From Mycobacterium sp. JS623 (GTDB lineage Bacteria; Actinomycetota; Actinomycetes; Mycobacteriales; Mycobacteriaceae), in NCBI RefSeq assembly GCF_000328565.1, contig NC_019966.1:6138001-6202000 (forward strand): 64,000 bases of DNA, in the 5' to 3' direction. Shown here piece by piece: positions 48,937 to 55,045 of this stretch. The translations under genes were made by a program, and so were the position numbers. Position 1 is the stretch's first letter. The number at the start of each line of letters is the position of its first letter. A model generated the notes under the pieces. The model worked only from the letters and a program-made list of their open reading frames with translations. It did no database searches and was not told where the DNA came from.

Positions 48937-49278
48937 TCAGATGACGCCTATAGCGCCGTCGTCGGTGATCACGGGACGCCCGGCACTGGCCCACGCCAAC
49001 ATGCCACCCGAGACGTTCACAGGGGCGTATCCGTTGCGAGCCAGGTATTGGGCGACGCGCTGAGATCGGCCACCGGCCTGGCACACGACGAACAGCGTCG
49101 CGTCGGCGTCGATCTCGCCTAGGCGCGACGGCACCTCGCTCATCGGGATGTGTTTGGCACCAGGTGCATGACCCCGCTGCCATTCGTCGTCCTCACGAAC
49201 GTCCAGCAGCACCACGGACCCGTCGAACGTCGAGGGAACATCGGCGATCGGAGCTTGCGTGACCTCGACCTCATCCAT
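48937..49278 (-). CDS. Rhodanese-domain protein
   Basis: A 113-residue single-domain rhodanese. Active-site loop CQAGGRSQ (Cys near residue 70) with the CH2-B pattern, preceded by LLDVREDDEWQRGHAPGAKHIP. Such proteins carry sulfane sulfur or act in sulfur transfer or stress response. ATG at 49276-49278 gives a domain without extra N-terminal residues; a longer in-frame start at 49338 would run into the DnaA-box region. It is 23 bp upstream of the DUF4328 gene. Confidence 0.88.
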   Translation of the reverse strand: MDEVEVTQAPIADVPSTFDGSVVLLDVREDDEWQRGHAPGAKHIPMSEVPSRLGEIDADATLFVVCQAGGRSQRVAQYLARNGYAPVNVSGGMLAWASAGRPVITDDGAIGVI

Positions 49279-49849
49279 ACCGCTAATGCTGACACGGCGC
49301 CGTGTCAGCGCTCTACTGCCGGAGGCGCTGACTGGCACGTCGATTCGATGTCAGCAATTCGTGACTATCCACAGTTTCCACAAGTTCATCCACAGGCCGT
49401 CAACGGGTCAAACCCCGTTTGAGCCGCCCAATCTGTGGGCTTGCTGGGAATTATTGTGGATAACTTTGCGCGCGGACGGCCCGGCGATCAACAGGTTGAC
49501 TGCCGCCGAGCGAAATGGGTTGCCTCACTAAGTTTCCGAAGGCAAGCACTGGGCTGCCGCCGGCTGTGTCGGCCATTCGGGCGACACATATCGACTCAAT
49601 TCGGTGCACGCACGGCGCCGCGACGTGTTTGCTGACTGCGGCGCGCCCGCCCGTCGGTGAGCCGCCAGCCTTGGATTTATCCACAGCGTGGTCACGACCC
49701 ACCCGTCGGCGCTCAGTGACGGGGGTTTCGCGATGCAAGGTGTCGATTTTTCACGCGGAACAAGAGGGGTTATGATCGGCGTCACACGAGCTGTTTGTGA
49801 CAGATCTCACTGGGGGAGGGCCAAAGATCGTGCAGGTCAGGAGGGTTTG
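49279..49849. other. 571-bp non-coding region with DnaA-box-like cluster
   Basis: No credible gene lies here. It carries five DnaA-box-like 9-mers: CTATCCACA (49365-49373), GTTTCCACA (49374-49382) and TCATCCACA (49386-49394) in one direction, the perfect complement TGTGGATAA (49455-49463), and the perfect TTATCCACA (49677-49685). The stretch around 49450-49470 is AT-rich for this genome. A TATGAT (-10-like) at 49771 and an inverted repeat GTCACA-N9-TGTGAC at 49781-49801 lie before the next small gene. Confidence 0.6.
49781..49801. promoter_or_regulatory. Inverted repeat GTCACA-N9-TGTGAC, candidate operator
   Basis: A perfect six-base inverted repeat placed 4 bp after a TATGAT -10-like element and about 50 bp before the small membrane-protein start. 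Its place at a probable transcription start suggests a repressor or activator site; the regulator is not known. Confidence 0.35.
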
Positions 49850-50008
49850 ATGGCGTCACATCCGATGGGTCCCGGTTCAGCTGTACCGCCGTCTGAATGG
49901 CACAGCACGGCCAACGTCTACACGCGCGGCCAGATGATGGCGTGTCTGCGCGCCGGCGTCATCGCGCTCATTCTGCTGGGCGTTCTCGCCCTCATCGTCT
50001 TGTTCTGA
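49850..50008 (+). CDS. Small single-helix membrane protein
   Basis: A 52-residue protein beginning MASHPMGPGSAVPPSEWH. It has a polar N-terminus of about 30 residues and a C-terminal membrane helix (CLRAGVIALILLGVLALIVLF). GGAGGG precedes the ATG with a short spacer (49840-49845), which is strong support for translation. A TATGAT -10-like element lies 74 bp upstream. I recognise no family. Confidence 0.6.
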   Translation: MASHPMGPGSAVPPSEWHSTANVYTRGQMMACLRAGVIALILLGVLALIVLF

Positions 50009-50016
50009 TTCGCGGC

Positions 50017-50050
50017 AAAAAAGATCCCCGGCTCATCGTGAGCCGGGGAT
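50017..50050 (-). terminator. Rho-independent-type terminator for sodN
   Basis: A 12-bp perfect stem (ATCCCCGGCTCA at 50024-50035, complementary arm 50039-50050) with loop TCG. On the minus strand it is followed by a run of six T (complement of 50017-50022), so it is a canonical terminator placed 25 bp after the sodN stop. It may also end the small plus-strand gene. Confidence 0.8.
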
Positions 50051-50075
50051 TCGTTGTAGACGGGGCTGAGCCTTG

Positions 50076-50498
50076 TCAGGCGGGCGGGTAGACGCCCATG
50101 CCCTTGGCCTTCTCGGTCTGCCAGAAGATGTCGGCGATCTCGTCGATGGTTTTGAGCAGCTTCTCGGCGACGGCGACGTCGAGCGACTTCTTGACCTCAC
50201 CCGCGCCGTGCACGCCGTCCCAGAACAGCTGGTGCAGATTCGGGAACTGCTCGAAGTGCTCCTTGGTGAAGAAGTCGGCCCACAGCACCATCAGGTGATG
50301 CTTGACCTCTTCGGCCCGCTGCTCCTTGATGAGGATGGCGCGGGTCTTGAAGTGCTCGTCATCGGAGTCTGCGTACTTCTGAAGGGTTTTCAGGCACGAG
50401 AGCGCCTCGATCTTGGCCTGGGCGGGGTCATAGACGCCGCAGTACAGATCGCAGTGGGCATGGGCAGGGGTTGCGTTGGCGAAAAGTCGATGCAGCAT
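50076..50498 (-). CDS. sodN: Nickel superoxide dismutase
   Basis: Dismutates superoxide with a mononuclear Ni centre. It is made as a 140-residue precursor: MLHRLFANATPAHA is the leader, and cleavage before His15 exposes the Ni hook HCDLYCGVYDPAQAKIEA (His1, Cys2, Cys6 and Tyr9 of the mature protein). The usual Pro5 of the hook is Tyr here. The remainder is a four-helix bundle with the conserved DSDDEHFKTRAI and KHHLMVLWADFF. The start at 50496-50498 gives the typical 14-residue leader. The enzyme is normally a hexamer. The maturation protease gene is divergent with only 23 bp between. Fe/Mn sodA, which I recall at this place in M. tuberculosis, is not in the window. Confidence 0.93.
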   Translation of the reverse strand: MLHRLFANATPAHAHCDLYCGVYDPAQAKIEALSCLKTLQKYADSDDEHFKTRAILIKEQRAEEVKHHLMVLWADFFTKEHFEQFPNLHQLFWDGVHGAGEVKKSLDVAVAEKLLKTIDEIADIFWQTEKAKGMGVYPPA

Positions 50499-50521
50499 GT
50501 TCCTAAACCTACCCTTTGGGT

Positions 50522-50854
50522 GTGGACGGAAACCATCCGCGGCGACGGTGGCCGCTGCGCCGCTTTGCCGTCGTCGAGGATTCAATGCGGCCCACCCTCA
50601 ATCCCGGCGATGGACTGCTCGCACTGGGCGGTGGCGCCCCCCGACGAGGCCAACTGCGCGTGTTCCCAGACCCCACTCTGCCGTCGCGGTGGCTCGTCAA
50701 GCGCGTCGGAGATGTGCGTGGCCGCGGCCGCAGCGCGACATTCGAAGCCCGGTCGGACAATCCGCGCGCAGCCGGGGTTGTCGACTCGCGGCAGTTCGGC
50801 TGGGTACCGGCGGCGGGTTCCTATCGCGTGCTGTGGACGGTCCGGGCGCGTTGA
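50522..50854 (+). CDS. sodX: Ni-SOD maturation protease SodX (S26 signal-peptidase-like)
   Basis: A 110-residue signal peptidase S26-like protein. The catalytic Ser is in VVEDSMRPTLNPGD, and the lysine is in the RWLVKRVGDVRG segment, typical of the S26 Ser/Lys dyad. It lacks the membrane anchor of true signal peptidases, as expected for the protease that removes the SodN leader in the cytoplasm. The start has to be upstream of the Ser, so GTG at 50522 is used; TTG at 50516 is an alternative. Adjacent and divergent to sodN. Confidence 0.88.
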   Translation: MDGNHPRRRWPLRRFAVVEDSMRPTLNPGDGLLALGGGAPRRGQLRVFPDPTLPSRWLVKRVGDVRGRGRSATFEARSDNPRAAGVVDSRQFGWVPAAGSYRVLWTVRAR

Positions 50855-50960
50855 TCTTGTGCGTGTCCGCTTGCTAGCAGGTTTGACCTGCCTCATTCTG
50901 GTCAAATCGACCCATAGGCGTGTCGCGGAGGTACCCGAACACCGATGGCGCGGAGGCGAG

Positions 50961-51494
50961 ATGGAGAACGGATCTGACCGGGCGATCGAGATCGCCCCAT
51001 TCCATTCGCGCGGGTCGCTCAAAGGGTTCGTGGTATCCGGCCGGTGGCCGGACTCGACCAAGGAATGGGCACAGCTACTGATAGTCGCGGTGCGCATCGC
51101 GTCACTGCCCGGATTGCTGTCCACCACAACGATTTTCGGTGCGCGCGAGGAGCTTCCCGACGCGCCGGTGCCCGGAACCGTTGGGCTGGTGGTGGCCGAA
51201 GGCACAGTGGTCGGTGAAACAGCCGTGCCCCCAGGGCATTTCGCGGAGCATCAGCCGCCCGCACTGCTCATGCTGCACCCGCCATCGGAAACCATGCCGT
51301 CGCTGCCGGAGTGCACCGGCGCGGCATCGGGTTGCGTACTGCTGCCGGGGCTTCCGTATCTGGGTCTCGAGCATCGCGCCGCGTGGGTCGAAGCAGAAGC
51401 CGACGGCACCGTGACGTCGATGGTGAGCCGCGTCGGCGTCGATCCCATCAGCCATCCCGACACCGCTATCTTGGCGATGCTGCTTGCGGCATAA
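50961..51494 (+). CDS. Conserved hypothetical protein (Rv3847-like)
   Basis: A 177-residue soluble protein; the start at 50961 is supported by GGAGG with a short spacer, and the length matches what I recall for Rv3847. No family is recognised. It begins MENGSDRAIEIAPFHSRG, has a hydrophobic centre (LLIVAVRIASLPGLLSTTTIFG) and a Pro/Gly/Cys-containing middle. No signal peptide or catalytic motif. It stands alone between sodX and the Mn riboswitch. Confidence 0.85.
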   Translation: MENGSDRAIEIAPFHSRGSLKGFVVSGRWPDSTKEWAQLLIVAVRIASLPGLLSTTTIFGAREELPDAPVPGTVGLVVAEGTVVGETAVPPGHFAEHQPPALLMLHPPSETMPSLPECTGAASGCVLLPGLPYLGLEHRAAWVEAEADGTVTSMVSRVGVDPISHPDTAILAMLLAA

Positions 51495-51597
51495 GGGTTT
51501 TCGAACCATTTGATTCGTTGTCCTGAACACTGGATTCGGGCAGCCGAACTCGCCAGCCAAGTGGCGCAGCCCTGAAATCGCCACTATCCTCGACGAA

Positions 51598-51705
51598 GTC
51601 AGCGAAGGGGAGTAGCCCCCAATCGTCGAGTCGACATACTGGCGTACAGCCCGGCCGACGAACCGCAATGCGGTGGGCGAGACCTTCGACCGAAGTCTGA
51701 CGGGT
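51598..51705 (+). promoter_or_regulatory. yybP-ykoY (Mn2+) riboswitch aptamer
   Basis: The leader of the GDT1-type gene carries the conserved cores of the yybP-ykoY aptamer: AAGGGGAGTAGC (51605-51616), a GTCGACATACTGGCG element (51630-51644) and GCGAGACCTTCG (51677-51688). GTCAG (51598-51602) can pair with CTGAC (51697-51701) to close the P1 helix. This class senses Mn2+ and is often placed before Mn exporters, including this family. Confidence 0.82.
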
Positions 51706-51724
51706 CGCGAGCAATTGACCCGTC
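51699..51724 (+). promoter_or_regulatory. Riboswitch expression-platform hairpin
   Basis: GACGGGTC (51699-51706) and GACCCGTC (51717-51724) form a perfect 8-bp hairpin. Its first strand shares GAC with the 3' side of the aptamer closing helix, so the two structures exclude each other. The Shine-Dalgarno-like AAAGG (51737-51741) lies outside the stem, which favours transcriptional control over direct masking; this is inference. Confidence 0.6.
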
Positions 51725-51749
51725 GGCGACGTGTCGAAAGGTCGTCCAC

Positions 51750-52490
51750 ATGCTCACCGCCGCACTGGTCAGTCTCTCGGTCGTGTTCGTCGCCGAACTC
51801 GGCGACAAATCGCAACTGATGACCATGACCTACGCCCTGCGTCACCGGTGGTGGGTGGTGCTGTCCGGGGTCGGCATCGCGTCGTTCATGGTGCACGGCC
51901 TTTCGGTGACGATCGGCCACTTCCTCGGCCTCTCGTTGCCCGACCGCCCGATCGCGTTCGCCGCGGCGATCGCCTTCCTGTTGTTCGCGGTGTGGACTTG
52001 GCGGGAGGGCCGCAAGGGCGGCGACAGCAGCGAGATCAAGATCGCCGCGCCGCGGCATGTGCTGCTGGCCGTCGTCTCGTCGTTCGTTCTCGCCGAGCTC
52101 GGCGACAAGACGATGTTGGCCACCGTCGCGTTGGCCAGTGATCACAACTGGGCGGGCGTCTGGATCGGTGCGACAGCGGGCATGGTGTTCGCCGACGGCG
52201 TGGCCATCGCGGTCGGCGCGGTGCTGCACAAGCGATTGCCTGAACGCTTCCTACACGGGTTGGCCAGTGTGCTGTTTGCGCTCTTCGGAATCTGGATACT
52301 GCTCGATACAGCGATTGGTCTCCGATCGATAGCGCTCCCAGTTACCGGGGCGGTGGCCGCGGCTGCAGCAACCAGAGCCGCGGTGACCCTGGTTCGCAGC
52401 CGTCGCCAGCATTCTGCTTCGCCGGTGCCGCTCGAATCGTCGTCCAGCCCGGAGGGTCCTGCGGCTGGCTACTGTCGGTCGAACGACTGA
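51750..52490 (+). CDS. GDT1/TMEM165-family (UPF0016) cation transporter, probable Mn2+ exporter (Rv3848-like)
   Basis: A 246-residue membrane protein of six to seven helices. The two signature motifs are present, ELGDKSQ (about 16-22) in the first helix and ELGDKTM (about 115-121) in the fourth, the inverted repeat of the Ca2+/H+ antiporter-like superfamily. A Pro/Ser-rich polar tail follows the last helix. The upstream Mn2+ riboswitch makes Mn export the most likely role. ATG start at 51750. Confidence 0.92.
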   Translation: MLTAALVSLSVVFVAELGDKSQLMTMTYALRHRWWVVLSGVGIASFMVHGLSVTIGHFLGLSLPDRPIAFAAAIAFLLFAVWTWREGRKGGDSSEIKIAAPRHVLLAVVSSFVLAELGDKTMLATVALASDHNWAGVWIGATAGMVFADGVAIAVGAVLHKRLPERFLHGLASVLFALFGIWILLDTAIGLRSIALPVTGAVAAAAATRAAVTLVRSRRQHSASPVPLESSSSPEGPAAGYCRSND

Positions 52491-52895
52491 CCAGCTTCTG
52501 ACGGTCGGCTCGCTATCGGGCGTCAACTGCCGGGGAGCATGCCGGCAGGTGTCCGTTGCACCCGCTTGCATCCGCAACTAGCAAACTCCGGTTTCCGCTT
52601 CCTTTCGCACCGACAACGTTGCCCGTGGTGAACATCAGCATTCCTGTGACGAACTGTGTGCAACTTCCAGGAAAGTCACCGTCAGGCAACCGTTATTATT
52701 TGCTTCGCCGCATCGTAGGATGACGGTGCCGGTAGACACCGACGGCGCCGTTAAGACCTGTAGCGGCCTCACGAAACAAAAGGCGGGTTAACTTTTCCGC
52801 GGTTTGCACTTGGTTGTTGGCACAAGTCTCGCTACGATGATCAGCAAATACGCCGCCCCAGAAACCCGCTCGTCAAGTAAGTGGAGGTCAATTCG
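52491..52895. other. 405-bp non-coding region upstream of espR
   Basis: No gene is seen. A good sigma-A-like promoter lies at its end (given separately). The sequence is locally AT-richer (TTATTATTTG near 52690) than its neighbours, which fits a regulatory region for a nucleoid-associated protein that may bind its own promoter. No other repeat or box is clear. Confidence 0.5.
52810..52838 (+). promoter_or_regulatory. Probable espR promoter
   Basis: TTGGTT (52810-52815) and TACGAT (52833-52838) are separated by exactly 17 bp. This gives a leader of about 50 nt before the espR ATG. Element match is moderate; spacing is ideal. Confidence 0.45.
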
Positions 52896-53294
52896 ATGAG
52901 CAAAACGTTCGCCGCCCGGCTAAACCGCCTGTTCGACACGGTTTACCCGCCCGGTCGTGGCCCGCATACGTCCGCCGAAGTCATCGCCGCGCTCAAGGCA
53001 GAAGGCGTCACGATGTCTGCTCCGTACCTGTCGCAGCTCCGCTCAGGCAACCGCACCAACCCCTCGGCAGCCACCATGGCAGCCCTTGCCAACTTCTTCC
53101 GGATCAAGCCGGCCTACTTCACCGACGACGAGTACTACGAGAAGCTTGACAAGGAATTGACCTGGCTGGCGAATATGCGCGACGAGGGTGTTCGCCGTAT
53201 TGCGGCGCGCACGGTTGGCCTGTCCGCAGAAGCCCAGCAGGACATTGTTTCTAAGGTCGACGAGCTGCGTCGCCGGGAGCACCTGGACGATTAG
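52896..53294 (+). CDS. espR: Nucleoid-associated regulator EspR
   Basis: A 132-residue DNA-binding protein with an N-terminal Xre-like HTH (about residues 5-75; recognition region SAPYLSQLRSGNRTNPS, followed by MAALANFFRIKPAYF) and a C-terminal dimerisation helix. In M. tuberculosis it controls ESX-1 and lipid genes and bends DNA at long range. The ATG at 52896 with GGAGG 8 bp upstream gives 132 residues, the length I recall. It is convergent with a MAB_1171c-type membrane-protein gene 51 bp away. Confidence 0.95.
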   Translation: MSKTFAARLNRLFDTVYPPGRGPHTSAEVIAALKAEGVTMSAPYLSQLRSGNRTNPSAATMAALANFFRIKPAYFTDDEYYEKLDKELTWLANMRDEGVRRIAARTVGLSAEAQQDIVSKVDELRRREHLDD

Positions 53295-53345
53295 CCCGCC
53301 GCTCGCCACAACGTGGTGTCCGGCGAATTTGGGAAATTCGGTCTT

Positions 53346-54497
53346 CTAGGCCGTCCCACTCTTGGAGATCGCCATCTGGCGATACTGCTGTGCGATCTCG
53401 AGGATCCATTCGCGATCCGAAAATGACGTCGGCTGGCGCAGCCAGCCAAGTCCCGGGAAGGTAGCGCCGGCATCGTCCGGCGCTTCTTCTCGGCCGTCGT
53501 AAATCCACTGCGCGATCCTGCGTGCCTGCTGCTGCGGCGGCACCGACGGTGTCTCGAGCTGAGATTCGTCGTCGTCCTCATCGAGCTCCCGCCCGGGTGG
53601 TGCGCTTACCGGTCGTTTGCGCGCCGCGTCGGCGGAGGTGGCCTCAAGGAACAGAGCATCCGAGATCAGCGACATCCGTTCGGCGACGCGGAACACCAGC
53701 GGGCCGCGGGGTCGTACCCCGATGCCGATGTCCGGGTGGCGCCGGCCGAGCTCGGTGAGCAGCGGCTGGATGGTCCGCAGCTCGTAGCGGGCTCCGAACC
53801 AATCCTCGACGCTGGGCAGCAGCGAGCCCGCGGCGACGACCAGCATCGCGCAGCCGAGCAGGGTGGCCGCCGCGCCGACTCCGACGAGCCCCGTGCTGCC
53901 GGCGGCCCGCAGCAAGAAGAATGCGGACGCCAACACGATCAGCACGATGCCGAGAGTGAACACGAACAGCGCGCGGCCGCGCCTGCTGCGGTTGGAGTGC
54001 CGCATCCCGGCCCACGACACCAGGGTCAGCGCGAGCAGCACGTAGAGCAGCGGCAGCAGCCACGGCACCCTTCCGTCGCTGGAGCCCAGGTTCTTCTTGA
54101 GATACTCCTGCGGCGACATCTCCGGTTGCTGGCCCGCAGCGAAGAAGATCACCAGACTCGACACCGCGATCACGCCGGCAACGCTGTACTGCGCAATAGC
54201 AATTTTTCGAATTGTCGCCGGCGACTTCTCCGACGCGACTGTCGTGATCATCACGCAGCTGCCTGCCGCACAGCCGATCAATGCGAGCTGCGACAACCCC
54301 ATCGCAAGGTTGTGCCAGCGCAGTCCTTCATCGATCAGCAGCGTCAACGGTTGCCAATTCAACGCCGCGACCAGCCCCAGGCTGCCCAGGGCGAGGATCA
54401 TCGCGGTGCTAACCAGAGACTGCTTGTTGACCAGGGCCCAGCCGATGCGGAGGCCGGTCGCCAATCCGAGCAGACCGGCGATCACCCAGATGATCAA
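53346..54497 (-). CDS. MAB_1171c-type seven-helix membrane protein, putative transporter
   Basis: A 383-residue membrane protein: about seven helices in residues 1-240, then a cytoplasmic part (GARYELRTIQPLLTELGRRHP, HPDIGIGVRPRG) of about 140 residues ending in a helical tail. The general design matches MAB_1171c-family putative transporters that accompany an HTH regulator and an ImmA/IrrE protease in actinobacteria. The ATG overlaps the stop of the upstream ImmA gene as ATGA (54494-54497), so the pair is coupled. No transport substrate is known. I recall nothing at this place in M. tuberculosis. Confidence 0.75.
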   Translation of the reverse strand: MIIWVIAGLLGLATGLRIGWALVNKQSLVSTAMILALGSLGLVAALNWQPLTLLIDEGLRWHNLAMGLSQLALIGCAAGSCVMITTVASEKSPATIRKIAIAQYSVAGVIAVSSLVIFFAAGQQPEMSPQEYLKKNLGSSDGRVPWLLPLLYVLLALTLVSWAGMRHSNRSRRGRALFVFTLGIVLIVLASAFFLLRAAGSTGLVGVGAAATLLGCAMLVVAAGSLLPSVEDWFGARYELRTIQPLLTELGRRHPDIGIGVRPRGPLVFRVAERMSLISDALFLEATSADAARKRPVSAPPGRELDEDDDESQLETPSVPPQQQARRIAQWIYDGREEAPDDAGATFPGLGWLRQPTSFSDREWILEIAQQYRQMAISKSGTA

Positions 54498-54985
54498 CCA
54501 AACGCCTCTCCGAGCCGGACCTGAACTATCGAGGAGCGATCCGACGGAAGCCGCCCAAGGCGGTAGATGAGCAGTGCCGCGAAGTCCTCGGCCTCCTGCT
54601 CGGCGTCCTCACCCGCAGGACCCATGCAGCCCGTCCGCTGGTTCAGCATGTAGCCGATCAGGTCGGAGCTTGCCATCTCGGTGTTCTCCCTGGCTGCCTG
54701 GACCACGGGGATGCCTTCGTGTCCAAGCACCAGATGGCCGAGCTCGTGGGCCAACGTGCGGTCCCAGGCGGGTAGCCCCTTCTGGATCAGGAAGACGTCG
54801 CGGTCGGCGTACTGGCGCCACTGCCCACACACTCCGGGGGGCAGGTCGGCCATCTTGAGGTCAATCGGCCGGGCGCGGTCCTCGCTCACTGCATCAACGA
54901 GGCGGGGCAATGACACTTCCCCGCGTCGCGGGGCGAGTTCGAGCACCGCGCTTACGGCACGGGTGACGCGGCGGCTGGCAGGCAT
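54494..54985 (-). CDS. ImmA/IrrE-family metallopeptidase
   Basis: A 163-residue ImmA/IrrE-like zinc peptidase. The metal site is HELGHLVLGH (His80, Glu81, His84) with a likely third ligand in the EAEDFAALLI helix (about 131-140), the standard spacing. The N-terminal helix begins PASRRVTRAVSAVLELA. Relatives cleave HTH repressors (as ImmA does to ImmR) or mediate stress signalling. A Shine-Dalgarno-like AGGGGG lies a few bases before the ATG. Coupled by overlap to the MAB_1171c-type gene. Three cysteines (53, 120 and around) are additional features of unknown meaning. Confidence 0.88.
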   Translation of the reverse strand: MPASRRVTRAVSAVLELAPRRGEVSLPRLVDAVSEDRARPIDLKMADLPPGVCGQWRQYADRDVFLIQKGLPAWDRTLAHELGHLVLGHEGIPVVQAARENTEMASSDLIGYMLNQRTGCMGPAGEDAEQEAEDFAALLIYRLGRLPSDRSSIVQVRLGEAFG

Positions 54986-55045
54986 ACAACCCCCTTCTCG
55001 ACGAGTCCACTATGCGCTGTCCGACCCCAAAGGGCGGAGAGTTTG

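Noticed and set aside
49365..49685. Interpretation of the DnaA-box cluster as the chromosomal replication origin
   Set aside because: dnaA, dnaN, rpmH, gyrB and parA/parB are not present, and the neighbourhood is that of Rv3843c-Rv3847. At most it is a secondary DnaA-binding region.
50073..50960. Extended N-terminus of the Rv3847-like protein through sodN
   Set aside because: The frame is open but antisense to sodN and overlaps sodX. GGAGG before ATG 50961 and the recalled 177-residue length support the short form.
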